From Eubacterium sp. (lineage in GTDB: Bacteria; Bacillota; Clostridia; Lachnospirales; Lachnospiraceae): a stretch of 46,172 nt of DNA. Of the stretch, positions 1 through 8,739 are shown piece by piece (within the stretch, counting starts at the first letter, position 1; each line of letters starts with the position of its first letter). The stretch is from NCBI GenBank assembly GCA_022796875.1, contig JAAWJJ010000021.1:1-46172 (forward strand), given 5' to 3'. The position numbers were made by a program, and so were the translations under genes. The notes below the pieces were generated by a model. That model was not told where the DNA came from and searched no databases. It saw only the letters and a list, made by a program, of their open reading frames with translations.

Positions 1-102
1 GACAAAAGGTTTCCCGCATCAGGCGACAGGAAATCCTACATATCGAATTCTTATCCAAAAAGATCACATCCCATAGACACAGAATTTTTTACAGCCTCTA
101 CC

Positions 103-137
103 CCCCTGCCAAAACCTGTCTGAAGTTTCGGCAGGGG
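103..137 (-). terminator. Hairpin downstream of purL, possible weak terminator
   Basis: An 8-bp perfect inverted repeat (103-110 CCCCTGCC with 130-137 GGCAGGGG) lies 19 bases beyond the purL stop. The stem is GC-rich, as in intrinsic terminators, but no T-tract follows it on the minus strand, so it may only stabilise or pause the transcript. Confidence 0.4.
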
Positions 138-155
138 ATTCTGTTTACCCTGTAA

Positions 156-3100
156 TTATTTAAAATACTGCACCCCGGCTGCAAACAGTTTCATGTCCTG
201 CTTGCCGTAAATATTAATCGCCACACCGTTTCCGCGGCGTTCGGAATGTGCCATTTTACCCAAAACACGTCCGTCCGGACTGGTAATGCCCTCGATCGCC
301 AGATAGGAACCGTTGATGTTCCAGTCTTCATGCATTGTCGGTATGCCTTTTTCATTGACATACTGCGTGGCAATCTGCCCGTTTTCCAGCAGTTTATCCA
401 GCCATTCTTTTGTTGCTACAAACCTGCCCTCTCCATGCGAGGCCGGGTTCGCATACGTATTTCCCAGCTCCGCCAGCGCAAGCCATGGCGACTTGTTTGA
501 TACGACTTTTGTGTATACCATCTTCGAAATATGCCGTCCGATCGTATTGTAAGTCAGTGTCGGAGAATCAGCCGTCTGCGTCCGGATTTCGCCGTACGGA
601 ACCAGGCCGAGTTTAATCAGCGCCTGAAACCCGTTGCAAATCCCCAAAGCCAGTCCGTCACGCTCATTTAACAGGCGGGATACGGCTTCTTTCAATTTTT
701 CATTCCGGAAAGCGTTTGCAAAAAACTTCGCAGATCCTTCCGGCTCGTCGCCTGCGGAAAATCCGCCCGGGAACATAATAATCTGCGCCTGATCAAGCGC
801 TCTCTCAAATACCTCAACCGAGTCACGGATATCCGATGCATTTAAATTCCGGAATACTTTCGTCACAACATTCGCACCGGCTTCTTCAAAGGCCTTTGCG
901 CTGTCATATTCACAGTTTGTACCAGGAAATACCGGAATAAATACCGTTGGTTTTGCCACCTTGTTTTTGCAGATATAAATATTGTCTGCTTTGTAAAGCT
1001 GCGCTTCCATTGCCACCGTATGGTCTTCCGCCATTGTCGGGAATACTTTTTCCAGCGTATAGGTCCAGACTTTTAACATATCCTGGATTTCCAGTTCCGT
1101 ATTTTTATAAATAAACTGCTGGTACCCGTTGGTTTCGCCGACAACCTCCACAAATTCCGCCAGTCCGGCTTCTTTTGCTTCTGCCAGCAGGTTTTCTGCC
1201 TGTTCCGCCTGTACTTCCGCAACCAGATTGCCAAAACCCGGCATAAATAACGCTTCTTTTTCCACATCTCCGGAAATTGTCACACCGATTTTATTACCAA
1301 AAGCCATCTTACTCAATGCCGCCGCCATTCCATAAGCGTCCAGCGCGTATGCGGAAAGGACAGAACCTTTTGCGATCTGTTTGGCTGCAAAATCATACAG
1401 CTTCATCACCTGCGCGTAATCCGGCAATCCATATGCATTTCTCTTTATTTTAAATGTAATCAGCCTACTGCCGATCCGTTTCAGTTCCGGCGTAATGATA
1501 TCCCCTGTTTTTGCCACATCTACGGCAAACGACACGAGTGTCGGCGGTACGTCGATCTCGTTAAACGTACCGGACATACTGTCCTTACCGCCAATCGACG
1601 GCAATCCCAGGCCCATCTGCGCATCATAGGCTCCCAGCAGCGCCGCAAACGGCTGGCTCCAGCGCGCCGGTTCTTCCGACATCCTGCGGAAATACTCCTG
1701 GAACGTAAAACGGATCTTATGGTAATCTCCGCCTGACGCTACAATTCTGGATACGGATTCTATCACCGCGTAGATTGCGCCGTGGTAAGGACTCCAACCG
1801 GATAAATACGGGTCAAATCCGTATGCCATCATCGTAACGGCGTCCGTTTTTCCGGTCATAACCGGTACTTTTGCTATCATACTCTGCGTTTCCGTCAACT
1901 GATATCTGCCGCCATACGGCATCAATACGCTGCCTGCGCCGATCGAACCGTCGAACCGTTCCACCAGACCTTTCTGCGAGCAGACATTGAGATCGGCCAG
2001 CGTATTAAACCAGGCGCTTTTTACATCTTCGTCCTCCAAAGCTTCTTTCACTTCCGGAATCGCAAACTTCTCCAGATAATTTTTATCTTTTTCCGGTATC
2101 TGTACCGTTACTTCAGTTTCCTGATGCGCTCCGTTCGTATCCAGAAATGCGCGGGAAATATTAACGATTTCTTTCCCCCGCCACTCCAGTACCAGGCGCG
2201 GTTCTTCCGTAACGACCGCTACCTCTGTTGCTTCCAGATTTTCTTCCGCCGCATAAGCCAAAAACGCTTCTTTATCCTCCGGCGCAACGACTACAGCCAT
2301 CCTTTCCTGGGATTCGGATATGGCAAGTTCCGTTCCGTCCAGTCCCGCGTATTTTTTCGGGACACGGTCTAACTGAATCCGCAGTCCGTCCGCCAGCTCT
2401 CCAATTGCTACCGATACTCCGCCGGCGCCGAAATCATTACACTTTTTAATCAAAGCGCTGACTTCTTCCCTGCGGAACAGCCGCTGCAGTTTCCGTTCCG
2501 TAGGCGGATTCCCTTTCTGTACTTCCGCGCCGCACGTATCCAGCGACTGCGTCGTATGCGCTTTCGACGATCCCGTTGCGCCACCGCATCCGTCGCGTCC
2601 CGTCCGTCCGCCTAACAATACGATCACATCGCCCGGATCGGATGTCAGCCTCCTGACTGCACGTCTTGGTGCCGCTCCCATGACCGCGCCGATCTCCATA
2701 CGTTTCGCAACATACTGCGGATGGTAAATTTCTTTCACATATCCGGTCGCCAGTCCGATCTGGTTTCCGTAGGAACTGTATCCGGCAGCCGCTTCTGTTA
2801 CAATCTTTTTCTGCGGAAGTTTTCCGGACAACGTTTCGTCGACTGGTTTCGTCGGATCGGCCGCGCCGGTAATGCGCATCGCCTGGTATACGTAAGTACG
2901 CCCGGACAATGGATCACGGATCGCGCCGCCCAGACAGGTGGCTGCGCCGCCGAACGGTTCTATTTCTGTCGGATGGTTGTGAGTTTCGTTTTTAAAATTA
3001 ATCAGCCACTCCTCTTCTTTCCCGTCTACTTCGATCGGAACGACAATACTGCAGGCGTTGATTTCATCCGATTCTTCCTGATCCTTTAATTTCCCTTCTT

Positions 3101-3959
3101 TTTTCAGCTTTTTCATTGCCATCAGGGCAATATCCATCAGGCACACAAACTTGTCCTCCCTGCCGGCGTACATTTCTTTATGTGTATCGAGATATTCCCG
3201 GTAGGTCTTTTCCATCGGCTCTCTGTAATAACCGTCTTCGAACGTCACATTTTTTAATTCCGTGGAAAACGTCGTATGGCGGCAGTGATCAGACCAGTAC
3301 GTATCCAGCACACGGATTTCCGTCATCGACGGTTCTCTTTTTTCCTCGTTTTCAAAATAACGACGAATGTGGCAAAAATCCTGAAACGTCATAGCCAGCC
3401 CCAACGAATCATACAATTCTTTCAATTCCATTTCCGGCATGGAAATGAAATTTTCCAGAATCCGTACGTCTTTCGGCTCCTCGTACTCCGTAATCAGCGT
3501 ATCCGGTTTTGCAGGCTCTGCCTCCCTGGAATCCACTGGATTGATACAATGCTCCTTGATTGCCGCAAATTCTTCCTCCGTTACATTTCCGCATACGACA
3601 TACACGGTTGCCGTACGGATCACCGGATCTTCCTCTTCACACAACAGCTTCACACACTGCGCGGCGGAATCTGCCCGCTGGTCGAACTGCCCCGGAAGAT
3701 ATTCCACGCAGAAAACTTTTCCGTCCCTTGCATCAAACTTTTCTTCATAAACGTGGTCTACCGGCGGTTCCGAAAAAACAGTCGCCAGCGCTTTCTGCCA
3801 TGTCGCATCTGAAATATTTTCCACGTCATAACGGATCAGTACGCGGACGATATTCACTGATTTGATTCCAAGATACCCCTGCACTTCCGCTGTCAGTTCT
3901 TTTGCTTTGACTGCATAATCGTATTTCTTTTCCACATAGACTCGTCTTACATTTGCCAT
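156..3959 (-). CDS. purL: Phosphoribosylformylglycinamidine synthase, single-chain PurS-PurL-PurQ type
   Basis: This enzyme makes FGAM from FGAR, glutamine and ATP, the fourth step of de novo purine synthesis, in the cytoplasm. At 1267 residues it is the long single-chain form rather than the split PurS/L/Q set. The N-terminal ~150 residues are PurS-like. The synthetase part carries HNHPTEIEPFGGAATCLGG (about residue 330) and GGRTGRDGCGGATGSSKAH (about 455). The C-terminal ~270 residues are a class I glutamine amidotransferase: FPGTNCEYD, the nucleophile in LGICNGFQ and the catalytic His in ASHGEGRF. The ATG at 3957-3959 is preceded by a GAAAGGG ribosome-binding site. The gene lies downstream of the helicase gene on the same strand, separated by the giant inverted repeat; no other purine gene is in the window. 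The family call is secure; placing it in the clostridial variant family is recognition, not a search. Confidence 0.97.
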   Translation of the reverse strand: MANVRRVYVEKKYDYAVKAKELTAEVQGYLGIKSVNIVRVLIRYDVENISDATWQKALATVFSEPPVDHVYEEKFDARDGKVFCVEYLPGQFDQRADSAAQCVKLLCEEEDPVIRTATVYVVCGNVTEEEFAAIKEHCINPVDSREAEPAKPDTLITEYEEPKDVRILENFISMPEMELKELYDSLGLAMTFQDFCHIRRYFENEEKREPSMTEIRVLDTYWSDHCRHTTFSTELKNVTFEDGYYREPMEKTYREYLDTHKEMYAGREDKFVCLMDIALMAMKKLKKEGKLKDQEESDEINACSIVVPIEVDGKEEEWLINFKNETHNHPTEIEPFGGAATCLGGAIRDPLSGRTYVYQAMRITGAADPTKPVDETLSGKLPQKKIVTEAAAGYSSYGNQIGLATGYVKEIYHPQYVAKRMEIGAVMGAAPRRAVRRLTSDPGDVIVLLGGRTGRDGCGGATGSSKAHTTQSLDTCGAEVQKGNPPTERKLQRLFRREEVSALIKKCNDFGAGGVSVAIGELADGLRIQLDRVPKKYAGLDGTELAISESQERMAVVVAPEDKEAFLAYAAEENLEATEVAVVTEEPRLVLEWRGKEIVNISRAFLDTNGAHQETEVTVQIPEKDKNYLEKFAIPEVKEALEDEDVKSAWFNTLADLNVCSQKGLVERFDGSIGAGSVLMPYGGRYQLTETQSMIAKVPVMTGKTDAVTMMAYGFDPYLSGWSPYHGAIYAVIESVSRIVASGGDYHKIRFTFQEYFRRMSEEPARWSQPFAALLGAYDAQMGLGLPSIGGKDSMSGTFNEIDVPPTLVSFAVDVAKTGDIITPELKRIGSRLITFKIKRNAYGLPDYAQVMKLYDFAAKQIAKGSVLSAYALDAYGMAAALSKMAFGNKIGVTISGDVEKEALFMPGFGNLVAEVQAEQAENLLAEAKEAGLAEFVEVVGETNGYQQFIYKNTELEIQDMLKVWTYTLEKVFPTMAEDHTVAMEAQLYKADNIYICKNKVAKPTVFIPVFPGTNCEYDSAKAFEEAGANVVTKVFRNLNASDIRDSVEVFERALDQAQIIMFPGGFSAGDEPEGSAKFFANAFRNEKLKEAVSRLLNERDGLALGICNGFQALIKLGLVPYGEIRTQTADSPTLTYNTIGRHISKMVYTKVVSNKSPWLALAELGNTYANPASHGEGRFVATKEWLDKLLENGQIATQYVNEKGIPTMHEDWNINGSYLAIEGITSPDGRVLGKMAHSERRGNGVAINIYGKQDMKLFAAGVQYFK

Positions 3960-4060
3960 ATCTTTTATCCCTTTCGCTTATATTAAAAATATTTTATCAT
4001 TCTTTCCGGTATTCCACAATCTGTTTTCAGCAGTAATTTACTGCAATTGCTGCCATGCGC

Positions 4061-4813
4061 TTACTTTTCATAGGAGTGCGGAAGCAGCTGGCGGTTTGCC
4101 CGTTTTTTTACCGGACGGCTTTATTCCTGATTTCTGAAGTATGGTGACATAAAAAATACTATCAGAACTTTTTGGTGTCGATTTCCGGCTGTGTTGCCAG
4201 AACCGGGAAACCGGTTCCAGAATTTTCAGTATCCCTAACTACGGGATGGGCGGATGTGATTTGATTCCCCCGATTCAAACTCGGTTTTCCGCCAAAGATA
4301 AGAACGCCGAAAGCGGGGCAATGTTCTTTCTTCCATTGGAAGCTCTTTCGTTTGGTTTTCCTTATCAGCGGCTGGATAAGTGCCAATGGGTATGCCGGGT
4401 GACTGTCTGAGGGACTGCCATGCAAAGTTGTTTCGGATTCTTCATTCTTTTCATGGCAGTCCCGAGTTTCAGAGGCATACCCTGAATCAAAGGCACTTTT
4501 ATGCCGCTGTTAGGAAAACCCGAAAGGCTGTCCAGGAAGAAAAACATGTCCCGTCCCGGCGCGCTCCAAATTTTGAGGAAAACCTCAGACAGTGAACTCG
4601 GGGGAATCCATTTCACCCATTTTCCCGTAGATAAGGGATACTAAGAAAATTCTTCCAATGTTTCCCTCTCTGGAAGCACAGCCTGGAAATCTGCCGGCAA
4701 ACGAAACGTACCGATAGTATTTTTTATATCACCATATTTGCAGAAGCATCCGAGAAAGCCGTTTTGCTAAAGAAGCGGCCAAACTACCAGCTGCCCCCCC
4801 CCATGAAAAGTAA
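4061..4813. repeat. Giant imperfect inverted repeat (about 753 bp fold-back) filling the helicase-purL gap
   Basis: Both halves of this gap are imperfect reverse complements over nearly their whole length. Paired blocks read directly: 4061-4071/4803-4813 (11 of 11), 4084-4091/4787-4794 (8), 4115-4122/4755-4762 (8), 4141-4163/4713-4735 (22 of 23), 4187-4193/4677-4683 (7), 4219-4226/4646-4653 (8), 4263-4273/4598-4608 (11), 4354-4361/4513-4520 (8), 4366-4372/4503-4509 (7), 4388-4396/4474-4482 (9), 4411-4422/4452-4463 (12). Paired coordinates always sum to 8870-8878, so there is one symmetry axis near 4437 with a tip loop of roughly 20-28 bases. Small bulges interrupt the arms. It starts 5 bases past the helicase stop and ends about 100 bases before purL. 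No ORF inside looks like a protein family. It could be a fold-back mobile element, a decayed inverted duplication or a very long structured RNA; the sequence does not decide. Confidence 0.9.
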
Positions 4814-4818
4814 TCCAC

Positions 4819-7167
4819 TCAGCCATTCCAGAACTTTCGCAGTTCCTCTCTGAAATTTCCGATGCTGCACCGCCTGGCATGCGCCCATTCCCTCGGAAAC
4901 ATTTCCCGATACTCCCGGCGGTAAAACCGCTCGTCCAGCAAAAGAATCACGCCTTTATCGCTTGAGGTACGGATCACCCTGCCCGCGGCCTGCAAAACCT
5001 TGTTCATTCCCGGATAGGTATATGCATAGGCGAATCCGTTTTCTCCGGCCCGGTCATAATACTGTTTCAAAATTTCCCGCTCCGGACAAACCTGCGGCAA
5101 ACCGGTCCCTACGACCACCGCGCCGATCAACTGTTCCTCCTTTAAATCGATACCTTCGCCGAAAATTCCTCCCATAACGCAAAAAGCACACAGGCTCCGT
5201 TTCCGTTCTTTTACAAATTCCTGTAAAAACTCCTCCCGCTGAAATTCATCCATATTGTTTTCCTGCACAATGCAGTCTATCCATCCGGACTGCGGCATCA
5301 GGAAAAACTGTTCCAATACCTGTTCCATCATTTTATAAGACGGGAAAAAAGCAATATAGTTTCCTTTTTTCTGTTCAATCATTCCCAGAATATATAATGC
5401 AATCCGTTCAAATTCCGCCTGCGTGCGCCTTGTATATTTGCTGCTGACGTCCCCGGCCACCAACACGCAGCTTTGGCTGCTTTCAAATACAGTATGGGCA
5501 TATACGGCATAACAGTCCTCTTTTTCCGTCAGAAGTTTTTTGTAATAATTGACCGGAAGCAGCGTCGCGGAAAAAAACACCGCACTGTTCCCCCTGTCCA
5601 GATATTCCTGGAGATTCGCCGCCGTACCGACGCAGTATAAATGAACCGAAAACCTGCCGTCTTCTTCTTTTTCGTAATATGTTACATAGTTTTCGTCCGC
5701 CAGCTCCGCAATATTTAAAAAATGCCTCAGATTCATATAAAATTCCACGGCTGCTTTTCGTTCCGGAAATTCCCGGTGTTCCCGCAAAAAATCATCCATA
5801 GACGACGCCAGCCGCATCAGCGTAAATACAAATTCTCCGATCCCGCTGCTGACAAGGTAATCCGCACATTCTTTCCTTTTTTCCAGCAATTTCCGGTTAC
5901 AGGCATCCAACTGCTTTTCCAGTTTTTTGCCGTACGGCCTGACGGCCTTTTTTACGGACAGAAAATCTTCCTTATATAATACCGCGCTGTACATTTTCCT
6001 CGCCCGCTCCACCAGATTATGCGCTTCGTCAATCAAAAACAGGTATTCCCCTTTTATCCCGTCTGAAAAGAAACGTTTCAAATGCACGTTCGGATCAAAA
6101 ACATAATTGTAATCACAGATAATCAAATCCGTCCAGCTCGCCGTATCCAGGCACAATTCAAAAGGACATACCTCATGCTTTTGTGCCTGCCGCAAAAAAT
6201 CTTCCCGGAAAAAATCGTCCTGACGCTCCAGCAATTCAAAAACGGCGTCGTTAACCCGGTCAAAATGTCCTTTTGCATAAGGGCAATGCACCGGATTGCA
6301 ATCCATTTCTTCCAAAAGGCACAGTTTTTCTTTCGCTGTGATTTCCAGCACTTTCGAACGATAACCATGTTCTTTTAAAATAGCTGCGGCTTCTTTCGCC
6401 ACTGCCCGAGTTACGGTTTTGGCCGTCAGATAAAATATTTTGTCACATAGATTTTCACCAACCGCCTTTATGGCCGGAAACAAAACCGACATCGTCTTTC
6501 CCGTCCCGGTCGGTGCCTGTATAAAAAGGTTTTTCTTCCTTAAAACAGAAGTATAGACGCTGGCCGCCAGCTTTTTCTGTCCCTCCCGGTACTCAAACGG
6601 AAATTCCAACGTCTGGATTGATTGTTTCCGCAATTTGTGCCAGTGAAATTGAAATTCCGCCCACCGATTATATTGTGCGACAAGATCCAAAAACCATTGT
6701 TCCAATTCTTCATAGGAATAAGAACTGTGAAAGCGCCGGATTTCCTCCGTATCCAGATTGCAATACGTCATCTGCACTCCGATTTCCGATAAATTTACCT
6801 GAGATGCATAAATATATGCATAACATTTTGCCTGTGCAAGATGAATCGGCGCTGGTTCTTGCAAATCGTGTACATCCTGAAAAATCCCTTTGATTTCATC
6901 AATCACAAACGTTTTTTTCTCAAAAATTCCATCCGCACGGCCCTCAATGACAAGCGTATACAATTCCTGCTCTATTTCCATTTTCAACGGCACTTCCGCC
7001 AGGTACCCGGATCCCTCCCTGCGCTGGATCTTCCGATGAAGCTTACCTCCCGCCAGCATCGCTTCCTGTCTGGCAGAAGAAGAAATCCGATTGTCAATAT
7101 CCCCTGACCGCAGAATAAATTCCACAAAATTCCGGACAGATATTCTGATTCTTCCTTTTTCTTCCAT
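4819..7167 (-). CDS. Cas4/RecB-like nuclease fused to a DinG/XPD-family Fe-S helicase
   Basis: Probable DNA-repair helicase of 782 residues. Residues ~1-180 resemble a PD-(D/E)XK nuclease: GRADGIF, then VIDEIKG (the D...ExK core), then a QAKCYAYIYA segment like motif QxxxY of Cas4/RecB nucleases. From ~200 it is a superfamily 2 helicase of the XPD/DinG group: Walker A APTGTGKT, then a cysteine-bearing stretch with C-x5-C-x4-C spacing and further Cys before CDYNYVF, consistent with a 4Fe-4S domain, then LIDEAHNL (DEAH box) and a C-terminal AAGRVIRTSSDKG (motif VI with the arginine finger). The gene follows the glucokinase by 49 bases on the same strand and is probably co-transcribed. Its ATG at 7165-7167 has only a weak ribosome-binding site (GGGAAAG). 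Substrate and biological role are not shown by the sequence. Confidence 0.88.
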   Translation of the reverse strand: MEEKGRIRISVRNFVEFILRSGDIDNRISSSARQEAMLAGGKLHRKIQRREGSGYLAEVPLKMEIEQELYTLVIEGRADGIFEKKTFVIDEIKGIFQDVHDLQEPAPIHLAQAKCYAYIYASQVNLSEIGVQMTYCNLDTEEIRRFHSSYSYEELEQWFLDLVAQYNRWAEFQFHWHKLRKQSIQTLEFPFEYREGQKKLAASVYTSVLRKKNLFIQAPTGTGKTMSVLFPAIKAVGENLCDKIFYLTAKTVTRAVAKEAAAILKEHGYRSKVLEITAKEKLCLLEEMDCNPVHCPYAKGHFDRVNDAVFELLERQDDFFREDFLRQAQKHEVCPFELCLDTASWTDLIICDYNYVFDPNVHLKRFFSDGIKGEYLFLIDEAHNLVERARKMYSAVLYKEDFLSVKKAVRPYGKKLEKQLDACNRKLLEKRKECADYLVSSGIGEFVFTLMRLASSMDDFLREHREFPERKAAVEFYMNLRHFLNIAELADENYVTYYEKEEDGRFSVHLYCVGTAANLQEYLDRGNSAVFFSATLLPVNYYKKLLTEKEDCYAVYAHTVFESSQSCVLVAGDVSSKYTRRTQAEFERIALYILGMIEQKKGNYIAFFPSYKMMEQVLEQFFLMPQSGWIDCIVQENNMDEFQREEFLQEFVKERKRSLCAFCVMGGIFGEGIDLKEEQLIGAVVVGTGLPQVCPEREILKQYYDRAGENGFAYAYTYPGMNKVLQAAGRVIRTSSDKGVILLLDERFYRREYREMFPREWAHARRCSIGNFREELRKFWNG

Positions 7168-7216
7168 GCTTTCCCGATTATCTTTCTACTGTCTTTTGCC
7201 GACCGCTTATTCAGCC

Positions 7217-8158
7217 TTACTCTGGCAACACCATTTTCACACCGCCGTAGATCCCGGCGTCATTTCCCAGTTCCGCCAATGCAAACGGTGTATTTGACGC
7301 CGCATGGAACGCATAACGGCAGAAATATTTTTTTATTACGTCCGTTACGATGGATCCTGCCTTCGATACGCCGCCGCCGATCACAAAAATCTGCGGATTG
7401 CATACGCAGGCAATACATGCACAGGCTTTGCCCAACCGTTTTCCCAGTTCTTCTACCTGCTCTATTGCAAAAGCATCTCCCGCTTTCGCAGCATCAAATA
7501 CCTTTTTTGCCGTAATCTCCCCGTCATTTTTTAAAACGGAATCGACATTGCTTTCCGCCAGTTTCTTTTTTGCCATGCGCGCAATCCCGGTAGCAGAAGC
7601 ATATTGCTCCAGACAGCCTTTTTTCCCACAGCCACAACATTCCGTTTCTTCGTCATTCATCGGGATATGGCCGACCTCTCCGGCAGCTCCGTTTATTCCC
7701 GCCAGAATTTTTCCGTCGATCGTAATACCGCCGCCGATACCGGTTCCCAGCGTAAGCATCGCAATATTTGTATATCCGCGTCCCCCTCCTTTGTACATTT
7801 CTCCAAGCGCGGCCACATTGGCGTCATTTCCGGCCTTTGTAGGAATCCCGGACAATTTTTCCATTTTCTCTTCTATATTAAATACGCCCCAGCCTAAATT
7901 TACGCATTTCAGCACATTTCCTTTCTCATCTACCGGACCAGGCACACCCATTCCTATTCCAATAATCTCATGTTTATCCCACTTGTGTGCCTCTATTTTT
8001 TCATTCATTGCATCGGCAATATCCGTCAGGATATGACTTCCGTTTTCGCTTGTATCTGTCGGAATTTCCCATTTTTCCAGTAATTTTCCATTTGTTTCAA
8101 AAAGTCCCATTTTGATAGCTGTTCCGCCAATATCTACACCAAATGCATATGCTCCCAT
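7217..8158 (-). CDS. glcK: ROK-family glucokinase
   Basis: This cytoplasmic sugar kinase phosphorylates glucose with ATP at the entry to glycolysis. The 313-residue length is typical. Visible motifs are the N-terminal phosphate-binding DIGGTAIKMGLF, a second glycine-rich LGTGIGGGI, the ROK segment around PGPVDEKG, GNDANVAALGE, and the zinc-binding ECCGCGKKGCLEQYAS. An AGGAGGG ribosome-binding site precedes the ATG. The family includes other sugar kinases and regulators, but there is no helix-turn-helix at the N-terminus, so it is a kinase and not a NagC-type repressor. It leads a likely two-gene unit with the downstream helicase. Glucose as substrate is inferred from the close similarity to clostridial GlcK proteins; mannose or an amino sugar cannot be excluded. 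Confidence 0.92.
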   Translation of the reverse strand: MGAYAFGVDIGGTAIKMGLFETNGKLLEKWEIPTDTSENGSHILTDIADAMNEKIEAHKWDKHEIIGIGMGVPGPVDEKGNVLKCVNLGWGVFNIEEKMEKLSGIPTKAGNDANVAALGEMYKGGGRGYTNIAMLTLGTGIGGGITIDGKILAGINGAAGEVGHIPMNDEETECCGCGKKGCLEQYASATGIARMAKKKLAESNVDSVLKNDGEITAKKVFDAAKAGDAFAIEQVEELGKRLGKACACIACVCNPQIFVIGGGVSKAGSIVTDVIKKYFCRYAFHAASNTPFALAELGNDAGIYGGVKMVLPE

Positions 8159-8199
8159 TTTTCCCTCCTGTTTCGGTAGTTCTCTTTATTTCTCTAATT

Positions 8200-8275
8200 A
8201 TTATACCAATAGTTTGAAAAAGTTTCCATCCTATGTTTTAAACGCCCATAAATAGTAACTATCTGAAGCTTCAGA
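8200..8275 (-). promoter_or_regulatory. Candidate glcK promoter with upstream 14-bp palindrome
   Basis: On the minus strand a consensus -10 (TATAAT, 8200-8205) sits about 40 bases before the glucokinase start, with no good -35. Further upstream lies a perfect 14-bp palindrome, TCTGAAGCTTCAGA (8262-8275), which could bind an activator. The -10 is convincing by sequence; the palindrome's role is inference. Confidence 0.45.
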
Positions 8276-8281
8276 AATTAC

Positions 8282-8329
8282 AAAAAAAGAAGCCATCGCA
8301 AAATCCTGTCTACTTTGCAACAACTTCTT
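8282..8329 (-). terminator. Intrinsic terminator of the HPr-like gene
   Basis: On the minus strand AAGAAG (from 8329) pairs with CTTCTT (to 8287), with an inner GCAAA/TTTGC pairing, followed by a run of seven T. It lies about 60 bases past the stop of the HPr-like gene and upstream of the glcK promoter. Confidence 0.7.
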
Positions 8330-8387
8330 TTCTTCTCAACCATATTCTTTTTTGCATCATTCCATACGCTGTCGGTACGGTTTTTTG

Positions 8388-8621
8388 TTACTCGCAGGCC
8401 ACCTCATATTTCTCTAATGCCTGCTCAAACTGTTCATTTGTTCCTTTGTACTTCACATTCAGAATTCTTGAAAATCCGAGTCCTAACATACCCAACAATG
8501 ATTTTGCATCGATGATCACACGGTCATATCCAACGTTGATCTCAAAGTCACAATTACCTGCCGCATCAACAAACTCTGCAACATCCTGACGGGAACTAAG
8601 GCGAATCTTCTTTTCTTTCAT
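8388..8621 (-). CDS. HPr/Crh-like protein lacking the phosphorylatable histidine loop
   Basis: A 77-residue protein with HPr-fold character. The start at 8619-8621 is chosen because AAGGAG lies 10-11 bases upstream and the protein then begins MKEKKIRL as HPr proteins do; a longer reading to 8771 has no such support. The segment IDAKSLLGMLGLG matches the HPr region around regulatory Ser46 (KSIMGVMSLG), so that serine (residue 41 here) is kept. The catalytic loop GLHARPA is absent, replaced by SSRQDVAEF, so it cannot carry the PTS phosphate on histidine. This suggests a regulatory, Crh-like role in carbon control. The gene stands alone between its own promoter/palindrome and a terminator, next to the glucokinase. 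Family call is fairly secure; function is inferred. Confidence 0.82.
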   Translation of the reverse strand: MKEKKIRLSSRQDVAEFVDAAGNCDFEINVGYDRVIIDAKSLLGMLGLGFSRILNVKYKGTNEQFEQALEKYEVACE

Positions 8622-8711
8622 ACCAAACACTCTCCTTACGTGCGCTGGCCGGCCTGGCCGGTAGTTTGCATTGTTGTAACTTAGTTGCTCATATTCATAT
8701 TTATATTTATG

Positions 8712-8731
8712 CACCAATAATATTATTGGTG
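8712..8731. promoter_or_regulatory. Perfect 20-bp palindrome, candidate operator of the HPr-like gene
   Basis: CACCAATAATATTATTGGTG is its own reverse complement over all 20 bases. On the minus strand it begins about 9 bases after the -10 hexamer, covering the expected first 25 transcribed bases, a usual place for a repressor operator. As RNA it could also form a short hairpin. The cognate regulator is unknown. Confidence 0.65.
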
Positions 8732-8739
8732 TATAACGC

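Noticed and set aside
1..102. Gene or regulatory element at the left edge
   Set aside because: No frame, promoter or ribosome-binding site stands out in this short stretch.
4162..4616. Open reading frames of 71-87 codons on both strands inside the giant palindrome
   Set aside because: They fall in the two arms of one inverted repeat, have no ribosome-binding site, no recognisable motif and no agreement between arms. They are by-products of the structure.
4140..4736. Simple TA-flanked MITE as full explanation of the palindrome
   Set aside because: Pairing clearly continues beyond both ends (4115-4122/4755-4762, 4084-4091/4787-4794, 4061-4071/4803-4813), so this inner boundary cannot be the whole element.
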